A stretch of 25,095 nt of DNA from Paludibacter sp. UBA5753 (GTDB lineage: Bacteria; Bacteroidota; Bacteroidia; Bacteroidales; Paludibacteraceae). Below are positions 1-7,335 of this stretch, piece after piece. A model generated the notes under the pieces. That model saw nothing but the letters and a program-made list of their open reading frames with translations, did not search any database and was not told where the DNA came from. Each line of letters opens with the position of its first letter. The stretch's first letter is position 1. The stretch is from the NCBI GenBank assembly GCA_002427615.1, contig DIFH01000144.1, positions 33,081 through 58,175 on the forward strand, read 5' to 3'. Made by a program: the position numbers and the translations under genes.

Positions 1-370
1 TATTCAACATCCCCCAGTATCGCTATGCTCACTGGGGGTTATTCAAATTTAGCCACTCCGTGGCATAAAATAGTATTTCAGCACACCCAACTTAAACTCT
101 TTGCCCTGAAGGGGCTAAACCTGCCTGCCACTGGCAGGTATGAATAATCCCTTCCTTTCGATTTTCAGTTCAACTTTGCCGAACTGAAAATCAAAAGGTT
201 ATAAAAATAAAGGGCGCTGGGTAGTTATTAAAAATGTTGTTTCTAACGGTGCGTTTACAGATAAAGACTAAAGTGCGTTTATCAAGAAATTATTAAAAGA
301 CCGTTCGGTTTGTTTTTTACTGTTTGGGAATAAAATAATTGACTAAATTCAATGTTGAACGTAGACTATT
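1..370. repeat. Intergenic mosaic of hairpin repeats left of trpS
   Basis: No gene is visible here. The stretch is built from short structured modules. Positions 11-18 and 31-38 form a CCCCCAGT/ACTGGGGG stem. Positions 48-88 hold a 41-nt module with the GCCAC-TCC-GTGGC hairpin, which recurs inverted at 23088-23128 with 38 of 41 matches. Positions 91-138 hold a module with TTAAACTCTTTGCC and the CCTGCC-ACT-GGCAGG stem, also recognisable at 23128-23178. Positions 160-192 form a 12-bp stem, related to the larger hairpin at 25023-25071. Positions 211-228 carry an AGGGCGCTGGGTAGTTAT motif seen again at 23223-23240 and, inverted, at 24995-25012. No transposase is present, so these look like non-autonomous or REP-like repeats. 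Confidence 0.75.
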
Positions 371-1366
371 TCAGAACGATTTAAATCCGATAATCTCCCG
401 CACTTCGCGAATGGTTTTGGATGCGCTTTCGCGCGCTTTTTCCCTGCCGATCCGGGCTGCCCTTGAAACATAAGCTTCGTCGGCTGAAATGGCTTTAATA
501 CGTTCACGGATAGGTTCCGTAAAAACAATCATATCCTGGGCCAATTGTTTTTTCATATCGCCGTAGCGGATATGGCAGGTATTATATTGTTCTTCGAAAT
601 ATAACAAGGTTTCGGGAGTTGAAACAACCTGCATCAGCTGGAATAGGTTCTGAATTGCTTCGGGTTTGGGCTGGTTTGGTACGGTTGGTCCGACATCTGT
701 TACCGCTTTCATCACTTTTTTACGAATCGCTTCGGGTTCATCAGCCAGGAAAATAGCATTGCCTTCTCCTTCCGATTTTCCCATTTTCCCGCTTCCATTC
801 AATCCCGGTATTTTCACCAGCTCCTTCCCGAAATTAAAAGCTTGCGGTTCGCTGAAATAGTTGCAATTGTACAGCCGGTTAAACCGGTTGCCAAAAGTAC
901 GGGCCATTTCAAGATGTTGTTCCTGATCCTTACCTACCGGCACTTTCGTGGCACGGTGAATCAGGATGTCAGCCGCCATAAGCGTAGGGTATGTCAATAA
1001 TCCGGCATTTACGTTTTGCGGTTGCTGGCGGATTTTATCTTTAAAAGAAGTACAACGCTCCAGTTCGCCGATATAAGCGTTCATATTCAGGAAGAGATAG
1101 AGTTCTATTACTTCGGGGACATCGCTTTGCACGTAAAGCGTCGATTTTTCGGGGTCAAGGCCAGCTGCCAGGTACTCGACCAGAATCTGGCGTACATTGC
1201 CATGTAAGTCCTTTGGAGTGGGATGTGTGGTAAGTGAGTGGTAATCGGCAATAAAAAAATAGCAATTATGCTCGTTTTGCATATCTATAAAGTTGCGCAA
1301 TGCACCGAAATAGTTTCCTAAATGTAAATTTCCGGTAGGACGGATGCCGCTGAGAACTGTTTCCAT
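371..1366 (-). CDS. trpS: Tryptophan--tRNA ligase
   Basis: Cytoplasmic class I aminoacyl-tRNA synthetase that charges tRNA-Trp with tryptophan using ATP. At 331 residues it has the usual length of bacterial TrpS. The HIGH-type motif is TGNLHLGNY (residues 11-19), placed right after the short N-terminal strand METVLSGIRP. The KMSKS loop is read as KMGKS (194-198), preceded by PGLNGSG, a typical TrpS context. The ATG at 1366 is the obvious start because the family begins only a few residues before the HIGH motif. The gene stands alone on the minus strand; the 240-nt spacer upstream carries one degraded copy of the short G/C-rich repeat family. I see no T-box or trp leader, and no clear terminator downstream, only the repeat mosaic at 1-370. 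Confidence 0.97.
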   Translation of the reverse strand: METVLSGIRPTGNLHLGNYFGALRNFIDMQNEHNCYFFIADYHSLTTHPTPKDLHGNVRQILVEYLAAGLDPEKSTLYVQSDVPEVIELYLFLNMNAYIGELERCTSFKDKIRQQPQNVNAGLLTYPTLMAADILIHRATKVPVGKDQEQHLEMARTFGNRFNRLYNCNYFSEPQAFNFGKELVKIPGLNGSGKMGKSEGEGNAIFLADEPEAIRKKVMKAVTDVGPTVPNQPKPEAIQNLFQLMQVVSTPETLLYFEEQYNTCHIRYGDMKKQLAQDMIVFTEPIRERIKAISADEAYVSRAARIGREKARESASKTIREVREIIGFKSF

Positions 1367-1546
1367 ATATAACTCCAGCTCTTTAAATTCCTATCTGTAT
1401 CTCCTCGCCAAGAGCGAAGAGGCTTTCTCACAAAAAGGAGAAAAACAACATAAAAGTAGTTTTTGGGGGATTTAAAGACCTTTTTTCAAATTGTAATTCA
1501 AATTTTTAATTCAATATTTTCCGGTACTTATCAAAAATTTCCCTTC

Positions 1547-1584
1547 TTCCTCCCTCTCCAGATGGAGATGGTTGGGGTGAGGTA
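1547..1584. repeat. Short G/C-rich intergenic repeat copy
   Basis: An island of C-rich then G-rich sequence (CCCTCTCCAGATGGAGATGG followed by TTGGGGTGAGG) inside an AT-rich spacer between lrp and trpS. The CTCCAGATGGAG part folds into a small hairpin. It resembles the other short repeats of this window at 4592-4622, 11638-11672, 14000-14024, 17516-17541, 18211-18236, 18291-18322 and 19205-19290, but is degraded. Confidence 0.5.
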
Positions 1585-1605
1585 AGGATTTAGAAAGTTC
1601 GGTTT

Positions 1606-2061
1606 TTATTCTATCGGTATTGTTCTTTTAATTCTCTGATCGAGCGATGTTAATGTTTCGGTCGCTGCCACACCCGGGATTTCCTGAATCCGGCCGTTAA
1701 GCAATTGCATTAAATGTTCATCGTTCTTTGCATACAATTTAATCAGAATAGTATAATGACCTAAAGTGTATTGCGATTCGACAATTTCCGGAATTTTTTC
1801 AAGCTCCTCTACAACATCTTTGTACATCGAACCCCGCTCGAGTATAATTCCGATATATACACAGATTTGGAAACCCAACATTTTAGGATTTACCGTGTAA
1901 CCCGATCCGGTTATCACATCCATATCGATGAGGCGTTGAACACGCTGGTGAATAGCTGCACGTGAAACTCCGCATTCTTCAGCCACATCTTTAAACGGCA
2001 TACGTGCGTTTTGTGTAATAATTCGTAATATTTTACGATCCAATTGATCTATTTTTTCCAT
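1606..2061 (-). CDS. Lrp/AsnC family transcriptional regulator
   Basis: A 151-residue regulator of the feast/famine family. The N-terminal AsnC-type helix-turn-helix begins MEKIDQLDRKIL and has the recognition part CGVSRAAIHQRVQRL (about residues 29-43). The linker GSGYTVNPKMLGF leads into the C-terminal RAM/AsnC ligand-binding domain (about 65-145), which normally drives dimer and octamer formation and senses amino acids. I chose the ATG at 2061; an in-frame TTG three codons upstream gives MFIMEK, but the family starts close to the first helix. The start region overlaps a perfect 15-bp palindrome at 2067-2081, a plausible autoregulatory site. The gene is monocistronic in appearance, between the FKBP terminator and trpS. 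Its ligand and regulon cannot be read from the sequence. Confidence 0.93.
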   Translation of the reverse strand: MEKIDQLDRKILRIITQNARMPFKDVAEECGVSRAAIHQRVQRLIDMDVITGSGYTVNPKMLGFQICVYIGIILERGSMYKDVVEELEKIPEIVESQYTLGHYTILIKLYAKNDEHLMQLLNGRIQEIPGVAATETLTSLDQRIKRTIPIE

Positions 2062-2066
2062 GATAA

Positions 2067-2081
2067 ACAAATTTAATTTGT
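2067..2081. promoter_or_regulatory. Palindrome at the lrp start, candidate autoregulatory operator
   Basis: ACAAATT-T-AATTTGT is a perfect inverted repeat with 7-bp arms and a one-base centre, lying six bases upstream of the lrp ATG (2061). It sits between the candidate -7 box at 2093-2100 and the start codon, so a bound dimer would overlap the transcript start or the ribosome-loading region. Lrp/AsnC proteins commonly regulate their own genes and bind AT-rich palindromes of about this size; binding by this protein is an inference. Confidence 0.45.
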
Positions 2082-2092
2082 CATTTAGGCAG

Positions 2093-2100
2093 CAAATTTA
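2093..2100 (-). promoter_or_regulatory. Candidate -7 promoter box for lrp
   Basis: Read on the minus strand the bases are TAAATTTG, which fits the Bacteroidota -7 consensus TAnnTTTG. It would start transcription near 2086, giving a leader of about 25 nt. I see no convincing TTTG at -33, so the call is tentative. Confidence 0.35.
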
Positions 2101-2197
2101 CAGAAAATAAATGAAAATTGAAAGCTGACATTTTATTTTTACAATAAATTAGAAATGAAAGATGGAATTTGTGGTGTTTTTGCTTACCATTTGAAAA

Positions 2198-2237
2198 AAC
2201 AAAAAGCCAAAGTTAATTCAAACTTTGGCTTTTTGTT
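2198..2237 (-). terminator. Strong rho-independent terminator after the FKBP cluster
   Basis: A perfect 17-bp stem (AACAAAAAGCCAAAGTT at 2198-2214 pairing with 2221-2237) closes on a 6-nt loop. A/T tracts flank it on both sides, so it could work in both directions. It lies 33 nt past the stop codon of the last FKBP gene and ahead of the lrp promoter, isolating the two units. Confidence 0.85.
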
Positions 2238-2269
2238 AATTTGATATTTTTTTTAATCTCCTAAAATCA

Positions 2270-3148
2270 TTATTGTTCGATAGAAATAAGTTCCACTTCA
2301 AAAATCAAAACCGAGAAAGGTTTGATGGTTCCTTGTTCCTGAGCGCCATAAGCGAGTTCCTGTGGAATATAAAGTTTATATTTCGACCCGACGGGCATCA
2401 ATTGCAAGGCTTCCGTCCAGCCTTTGATTACCTGGTTTACGCCAAACTCAGCCGGTTCGCCACGGTCAACAGAGCTGTCGAAAACGGTTCCATCGATCAG
2501 GGTACCATGATAATGTACTTTTACGCGGCTTGTTTCGGTAGGTACAGGTCCGTTTCCTTTTTTGATTACTTCGTATTGCAAACCGCTTGCTGTTGTTACA
2601 ACGCCTGTTTTGCTTTTGTTAGTAGCAAGAAATTGTTCTCCGGCTGTTTTGTTGGCTCCGTATTGTTTTTCCATTTGTTGAGCTTGAATTTTCTGCATGG
2701 TTGTTTGCAAATACATTTGAGCATTCGAAGCCGTCATTTGTTTTTCCGAGCCTTTTAAACCATTTACCAGCCCTTGTTTGATAATATCGATATCAACTTT
2801 CAATGTTGAATCGCCCATTAATCCGCTTTTGGTTTGTTCTTTAAGAGCTGATCCTATATTTTTACCGAGTTCGATAAGTTCGGCGTTATCCTGATCGGCA
2901 TCTCCTTTCAAACCATCGTTTAAACCTTTAAGTAAAGAGGCTATTTTAACTTTAAGCGAGTCGGCATTTGCACTGTCGGCAGCCAGATAATAATCTTTAA
3001 TTCCTTTTCCATTGGCTAAACCGAAAGCGTAATTCAAACTATCGAGTTGAGTTTTCAGCGTTGGCAACTTGGGTTTATTACTGTCGCATGAGGTGAAAAT
3101 AAAAGTAGTTATCAAAGCCACTGCGAAAAATATATTCAGTTTTTTCAT
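2270..3148 (-). CDS. FKBP-type peptidyl-prolyl isomerase lipoprotein
   Basis: A 292-residue envelope-anchored prolyl isomerase and likely folding helper. The N-terminus MKKLNIFFAVALITTFIFTSC is a signal peptide with a lipobox ending at Cys21. Residues about 35-160 form the helical dimerisation domain seen in FkpA/FklB-type proteins (LNYAFGLANGKGIK, GLMGDSTLK). A linker leads to the FKBP domain (about 195-290), with VKVHYHGTLIDGTVFDSS, VIKGWTEALQLMPVGSK and the C-terminal strand IFEVELISIE, the parts that make the active-site pocket. It is the last gene of the tandem cluster, 28 nt after the N-domain-only paralogue, and is followed by the 2198-2237 terminator. Its FKBP core is nearly identical over long stretches to that of the cytoplasmic paralogue at 4626-5210, suggesting recent duplication or gene conversion. 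Confidence 0.93.
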   Translation of the reverse strand: MKKLNIFFAVALITTFIFTSCDSNKPKLPTLKTQLDSLNYAFGLANGKGIKDYYLAADSANADSLKVKIASLLKGLNDGLKGDADQDNAELIELGKNIGSALKEQTKSGLMGDSTLKVDIDIIKQGLVNGLKGSEKQMTASNAQMYLQTTMQKIQAQQMEKQYGANKTAGEQFLATNKSKTGVVTTASGLQYEVIKKGNGPVPTETSRVKVHYHGTLIDGTVFDSSVDRGEPAEFGVNQVIKGWTEALQLMPVGSKYKLYIPQELAYGAQEQGTIKPFSVLIFEVELISIEQ

Positions 3149-3176
3149 TTTTGAATTTTTTTAATCATTTATATAC

Positions 3177-3689
3177 TTATCTTGAAATTGAGTCCGGTTG
3201 AGCCTGCGGGGCTTGTTGTTGAGGCGCTGCTTGCATTTTTTTCTGCTGAAGTTCCATCATCACAGTACGGATATATTCTTCAGCCTGAACCGAAGTCATT
3301 CCTTCATTAAAGCCATTTAAGGCATTAACCAAACCTTGTTTTACAAGTTTATTATTAAACGTCAGCGTTGAATCACCCATCAACCCATTCTTCTTTTGTT
3401 GTTTGAATGAATTTCCGATTTGAAGACCCAGTTTGTACATTTCATCCTTGTTAACGTCTGCTTTATAAGCTTCGTCAAGCGCTTCCATTAAAGCAACGAT
3501 AGGTTTGTCGGTGGAATCTTTTGAAAGATAATAGCTTTTGATTCCATTACCATTGGCTAACCCCAATGCGTAATTCAAACTATCGTTTTGGCTGCTCATA
3601 CTTACTTCTTTAGCTTCGTATTTGTTGCACGAAGTCATTACTAAGATAGCAAACAAGGCTACAATTGTAAAAATACTTTGTTTTTTCAT
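3177..3689 (-). CDS. FKBP-like lipoprotein lacking the catalytic domain
   Basis: A 170-residue lipoprotein with signal peptide and lipobox (LVMTSC, Cys21). The rest matches only the N-terminal helical domain of its downstream neighbour: LNYALGLANGNGIKSYYL, KNGLMGDSTL and KQGLVNALNG align with the same positions of the 292-residue paralogue. Where the neighbour continues into a linker and FKBP domain, this protein ends in a Gln/Ala/Pro-rich tail (residues about 153-170) and a stop, so no isomerase pocket is present. There are 28-29 nt spacers on both sides, consistent with a single transcript. I infer it could be a non-catalytic dimer partner of the full-length enzymes, or a paralogue trimmed by deletion; the clean reading frame favours a functional protein. 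Confidence 0.85.
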   Translation of the reverse strand: MKKQSIFTIVALFAILVMTSCNKYEAKEVSMSSQNDSLNYALGLANGNGIKSYYLSKDSTDKPIVALMEALDEAYKADVNKDEMYKLGLQIGNSFKQQKKNGLMGDSTLTFNNKLVKQGLVNALNGFNEGMTSVQAEEYIRTVMMELQQKKMQAAPQQQAPQAQPDSISR

Positions 3690-3718
3690 TTGATTGTTTA
3701 ATTAATAATTATATAATT

Positions 3719-4543
3719 TTACTTTTTCTTATTCGGTTTTGTGGATTTAGTGCTTTTTGTTGCCTTGGTTTCCACGACAGATTGATCAATTTTTTCAACC
3801 GCCGGCGCCGGTTCAATATATGGTTTAATGCCCAGTAATTCAACTTCGAAAATCAATGTTGCATAAGGTGGAATTATCCCGTTTCCTGCGCCTTGTTCCC
3901 CGTAACCTAAATTGTAAGGAACGAAGAATTTATATTTAGACCCTACCGACATCAATTGTACGCCTTCGGTCCAGCCTTTAATCACCTGGTTTAACTGGAA
4001 CTCAATCGGCTCGCCACGATCAATCGAACTGTCGAATTTTGTTCCGTCAATTAGCGTTCCAACATAATGAACTTTTACAGTATCTTGTGCAAGCGGCTTT
4101 TTGCCTTCGGCAGCAGTAAGCACTTTATATTGCAAACCGGTAGGAGTTACGTTAACGCCTTCCGCACTCATGTTTTCGGCTAAAAATTTTTCGCCGGCAG
4201 ATTTTCTCTCTTCTGCTTGAATTGCCTGAGCTTTGCCAATATAATTCCTAAAATATTCATTGGCTGCTTCGGGTGTCATCAAAGTTGAATCTCCTTTCAT
4301 CGCTGTCGAAAAACCTTTGATTAACAAGTCGATATTTGATTTTCCACCGGGGATAGAACTGAGATTTTTTGCAAAGTCGGTTCCTACATTCATGCCCAAC
4401 GCATAACTCATCGAGTCGACAGCGTTATTGAAGACTTTTTCGATGACAGCTTCTTTTTTCGGTTTTTTAGCTTTCTTTTCTTTTGCTTCCGTCGAAACAA
4501 AGATTACGCTCAAAGCCATAAGCACTAAAAATGTTTTTTTCAT
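3719..4543 (-). CDS. Exported FKBP-type peptidyl-prolyl isomerase with Lys-rich tail
   Basis: A 274-residue prolyl isomerase. MKKTFLVLMALSVIFVSTEA looks like a type I signal peptide (no lipobox Cys), so the product is probably periplasmic. A basic stretch (KEKKAKKPKK) follows, then the helical N-domain (about 40-130, DSMSYALGMNVGTDF). The FKBP domain (about 150-242) carries VKVHYVGTLIDGTKFDSS, VIKGWTEGVQLMSVGSKYKF and LIFEVELLGIKP. The last 30 residues are low-complexity Lys/Ser/Thr (TKSTKSTKPNKKK), unlike the paralogues. It is second in the cluster; the 82-nt spacer to the upstream gene contains a degraded copy of the short G/C-rich repeat. The catalytic fold is well supported, its clients are unknown. 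Confidence 0.92.
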   Translation of the reverse strand: MKKTFLVLMALSVIFVSTEAKEKKAKKPKKEAVIEKVFNNAVDSMSYALGMNVGTDFAKNLSSIPGGKSNIDLLIKGFSTAMKGDSTLMTPEAANEYFRNYIGKAQAIQAEERKSAGEKFLAENMSAEGVNVTPTGLQYKVLTAAEGKKPLAQDTVKVHYVGTLIDGTKFDSSIDRGEPIEFQLNQVIKGWTEGVQLMSVGSKYKFFVPYNLGYGEQGAGNGIIPPYATLIFEVELLGIKPYIEPAPAVEKIDQSVVETKATKSTKSTKPNKKK

Positions 4544-4591
4544 TAGGATATTGTTATGTTGTTAAATTTCACTTTAAATATAGGAGATTGC

Positions 4592-4622
4592 CCACCTTCT
4601 TATCCCCTCCATTAGGGGAAAG
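4592..4622. repeat. Short G/C-rich intergenic repeat copy
   Basis: TCCCCTCCATTAGGGGA forms a small CCCCT/AGGGG hairpin in the spacer between two FKBP genes. It belongs to the family of short hairpin repeats found in many spacers of this window. It lies between genes that are otherwise spaced as an operon, so it would be transcribed. Confidence 0.5.
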
Positions 4623-4625
4623 AAA

Positions 4626-5210
4626 TCATACTATTGCCAGCAGCTCCACTTCAAAAACGAGCGTTGTGTGCGGTCCGATAGCTTGTCCGGCCCCCTGTGC
4701 TCCGTAAGCTAAATCGGAAGGGATAAAGAGTTTCCATTTTGACCCTACGGGCATTAACTGCAAGGCTTCAACCCAACCGCTGATCACCTGAGTCGTCCCA
4801 AATATAGCCGGTTCGCCACGGTTAACAGAGCTGTCAAATACTGTTCCATCAATCAATGTCCCGTGATAATGTACTTTTACTTTATCACTTGCTTTGGGTT
4901 TTGCGCCTTTGCCTTCGGTTAATACTTCATATTGTAATCCGCTGGCTAAAGTTACCACTTCGGGACGTTTTCCGTTTTCTGCTAAAAAATCTTTTCCGGC
5001 TTTTATGGCTCCTTCGCTTGCTTTGGCTTGTACAGCTTCAAAAAACTCATTAATCACTGTCTGTGCTTCTTGATAACTTATTTCCGGTTTGTTGTGTTCC
5101 AGCACATCCTGAATTCCTTTGGCTAATTTCACGTAATCGATATGATCAATCCCGCTGCTTAATAAATTGTTTCCTAAGCTTAACCCCAACGCATAACTTA
5201 CTTTCTCCAT
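4626..5210 (-). CDS. Cytoplasmic FKBP-type peptidyl-prolyl isomerase (FklB-like)
   Basis: A 194-residue prolyl isomerase without a signal peptide, starting directly with the helical dimerisation domain (MEKVSYALGLSLGNNL). That domain spans about 1-85; the FKBP domain spans about 105-194 with VKVHYHGTLIDGTVFDSS, QVISGWVEALQLMPVGSKWK, the AYGAQGAGQAIGP flap and the closing strand LVFEVELLAIV. Size and order match FklB (FKBP22) of other bacteria. It is the first gene of the cluster, so the order is cytoplasmic enzyme, exported enzyme, N-domain lipoprotein, full lipoprotein. A perfect 10-bp inverted repeat (5225-5234 and 5246-5255) lies 15 nt before the ATG. A -7-like box (CAAAGATA on the plus strand) is at 5374-5381. 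Confidence 0.93.
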   Translation of the reverse strand: MEKVSYALGLSLGNNLLSSGIDHIDYVKLAKGIQDVLEHNKPEISYQEAQTVINEFFEAVQAKASEGAIKAGKDFLAENGKRPEVVTLASGLQYEVLTEGKGAKPKASDKVKVHYHGTLIDGTVFDSSVNRGEPAIFGTTQVISGWVEALQLMPVGSKWKLFIPSDLAYGAQGAGQAIGPHTTLVFEVELLAIV

Positions 5211-5224
5211 TCAAATTTTTTATT

Positions 5225-5255
5225 AAACACAATAGTCAACTTATATATTGTGTTT
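5225..5255. promoter_or_regulatory. 10-bp inverted repeat in the FKBP cluster leader
   Basis: AAACACAATA (5225-5234) is repeated inverted as TATTGTGTTT (5246-5255) with an 11-nt spacer, ending 15 nt before the start codon of the first FKBP gene. It could be an operator or, if transcription starts near 5367, a leader hairpin close to the ribosome entry site. No poly-T follows, so a terminator is unlikely. Confidence 0.45.
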
Positions 5256-5419
5256 GTTTCACATAGATTTTATTTTTATCATTATTTTTTCCACAAAAAC
5301 AAAATCAAAATTGATAAACCGTGGTTTAATTAGTCTATTGTGCCTATTGTGGTGAAATTATTAAAAACGACTGCAAAGATAGCTGATTTGTTGGATTATC
5401 TCGTGTTAATTTATCAAAA

Positions 5420-7204
5420 TTATCTGGATGACACAACGATAGGCAATTTTTTAGCCTTTTTTGCCCCAGTTTGAGGATTAAATATTTCAAAATAAATAAT
5501 ATAAATTCCCACATTTGCATTCTTTCCTTTATCTGTTTTTCCATCCCAGGTCAGAAATCCTTCTGCCTGAAGCAAAGAGTTGCTCGCCAACTCACATACT
5601 TTTACTCCCACGGCATTTAAAATCAAAACATTTGCCACATAACCGTTGCTGTTTAACGCATACCGGATAAAACAAATATCATCCACTCCATCATTGTCGG
5701 GCGAAAATGCTTCGGGTTCAGTCCATACAAATCTTTCGGGGTTTTCATTTGGGTTTAGTTCCCTGTATTGTGAATTTTTATAACCGGGAGTCCCGTAATT
5801 TACTTCCGATGCTGCCGAATGCCACGATACTGCATCCTGGGTCGGCAAACCGGGGTTGATACGTTCAAGCGCTACTCCTTTGGGATTTTTTACCAACACA
5901 TGATGCCATTTCACATTGTAGGTCAGTTCGTCGTAAATGGTATCCTTTGCATTGTTACATAAAACAATTGTCGCTTTTTCGTTATTCAGCGCGCTCCACG
6001 ATGTTTTCACAATATTGCTTTCAGCCGGTACGTTATGATAATTTTTCAACGAATCCACATCGGCGCACAGAGCCAGGTAGGATGCAGGAGCTATCAGCGT
6101 ATTTTCGGGAATTTTATTTTCCGTACTCAGTGTTCCATCGGTTTTTCTGGTCGTAAAAATGGTCGCCCCAAGATGAAGCACCTTGTCCGATTTATTGTAA
6201 ATTTCGACATATTCCACCGAGTTGGCGGGATTTTCAAACATTACTTCATTCCAAACCAAATCGCCCGGCTCAATGGCTTCGGGTATTCCGATGATTTTCG
6301 AATTTGTTAAAAGTCCATTTCCGCTCATATCAGCCAGGCCGGTCACACGAACCGTGTAGATGATTCCTTTCTCAAAAGATTTACTAAACCCAAGTATTAC
6401 CGATTTTTGATCTGCCTGAATTTCAACTTCTAAAGGTTCTCCCATTCCGTTATCGACTTCGAAATGCGCATTGTTGAAGTTCATTTTTTCCGAAAAAGTC
6501 AACCGCAGTTTGTCATTTCCCTGAAAACTTACATTTTCCCATACGGGAGCTTCCTTGTCATCTGCTTTTTCTCCTGTTACTATTATGTCATCGAAATAAT
6601 AGGCCGAACCTGTTGTTGAGGTATTGGCGAAAAGCAAGCCAAAATAACTACAATTCGTTATGAGCGTATTTTGTGTTTTTCCTTCCGAAAAATACACCGT
6701 TTCTGTGGATAATTTGCTGAAAAGTTCAAAATTGCCGTCGGCATCACGGGTAACTTTTACTTGTAATTCTATCGGATTTCCATCTGTCCGCTTATCAGAA
6801 CCATCAATTATTTTTGTTTTTTTCGTTCCCTGTTGAACGAACAGAGAAACTTCATCATTTGTACCGCCCACCTGAACATAGTAAGCGTTACAGCCATTTA
6901 ATATGTCGGTATTATCGCTCACAATATAAATCGAAGCATAATTGGACGACGAAGTAGTATAGGTAATTTTAACCTTACATTCCCATACGGCCTTGTTAAA
7001 GGCCTCGGAGGCTGTAAACAGGTAAGAAGTCGAAGCGCTTGCAGCATTGGATTGCAACTGCATCGAGCCGTTCACAATAAAGTTTGATGTAAGGCCTGAC
7101 CATTCGGGATTGTTAGTGAAATCACCATCCGTAAACGATTCATTGACTTGTGCAATCAAAAAAATCGGCGAAAAAATCAAAAAAATCAACATTTGGATTT
7201 TCAT
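5420..7204 (-). CDS. Secreted multidomain protein with LTD and CHU_C/FlgD-like domains
   Basis: A 594-residue exported protein starting at the ATG at 7204. The reading frame is open 79 codons further upstream, but that part runs across the asd promoter and lacks a signal sequence. MKIQMLIFLIFSPIFLIAQ is a signal peptide. Residues about 22-210 look like a jelly-roll sheet ending YYFDDIIVTGE. Residues about 218-300 form an Ig-like domain (LRLTFSEKMN, YTVRVTGLADMSGN). Residues about 312-475 are a lamin-tail domain (DLVWNEVMFENPANSVEYVEIYN; GTPGYKNSQY). Residues about 492-594 resemble the CHU_C/FlgD-like tail (EAFSPDNDGVDD, LTWDGKTDKG, VGIYIIYFE). Similar Bacteroidota proteins sit at the cell surface, some linked to nuclease or secretion systems; no enzyme motif is visible here. 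It is divergent from asd. Confidence 0.85.
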   Translation of the reverse strand: MKIQMLIFLIFSPIFLIAQVNESFTDGDFTNNPEWSGLTSNFIVNGSMQLQSNAASASTSYLFTASEAFNKAVWECKVKITYTTSSSNYASIYIVSDNTDILNGCNAYYVQVGGTNDEVSLFVQQGTKKTKIIDGSDKRTDGNPIELQVKVTRDADGNFELFSKLSTETVYFSEGKTQNTLITNCSYFGLLFANTSTTGSAYYFDDIIVTGEKADDKEAPVWENVSFQGNDKLRLTFSEKMNFNNAHFEVDNGMGEPLEVEIQADQKSVILGFSKSFEKGIIYTVRVTGLADMSGNGLLTNSKIIGIPEAIEPGDLVWNEVMFENPANSVEYVEIYNKSDKVLHLGATIFTTRKTDGTLSTENKIPENTLIAPASYLALCADVDSLKNYHNVPAESNIVKTSWSALNNEKATIVLCNNAKDTIYDELTYNVKWHHVLVKNPKGVALERINPGLPTQDAVSWHSAASEVNYGTPGYKNSQYRELNPNENPERFVWTEPEAFSPDNDGVDDICFIRYALNSNGYVANVLILNAVGVKVCELASNSLLQAEGFLTWDGKTDKGKNANVGIYIIYFEIFNPQTGAKKAKKLPIVVSSR

Positions 7205-7207
7205 AAT

Positions 7208-7239
7208 GTTGCTAATTCTATTAAAATGAATTACTTTTG
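7208..7239 (+). promoter_or_regulatory. Promoter of asd
   Basis: TACTTTTG at 7232-7239 fits the Bacteroidota -7 box TAnnTTTG, with TTG at 7209-7211 placed 20 nt upstream as the -33 element. Transcription would begin near 7246, leaving a leader of about 90 nt before asd. Confidence 0.6.
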
Positions 7240-7286
7240 TAGCCCAAATCGGACAATATGATTTCAGATTATAGCCATACGGATTA

Positions 7287-7317
7287 CAAAGATATAAACA
7301 ATAAATTAAGAACCAAA
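7287..7317 (-). promoter_or_regulatory. Promoter of the secreted LTD protein gene
   Basis: On the minus strand this reads TTTG (7317-7314), 19 nt, then TATCTTTG (7294-7287), a full match to the Bacteroidota -33/-7 consensus. Transcription would begin near 7280, so the two divergent leaders overlap by about 35 nt. Confidence 0.65.
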
Positions 7318-7335
7318 TTATAATTTTACAAAACA

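Noticed and set aside
2273..2758. 161-codon plus-strand open frame
   Set aside because: It is the antisense of the FKBP lipoprotein gene; its length follows from the codon use of the real gene, and it has no domain or promoter.
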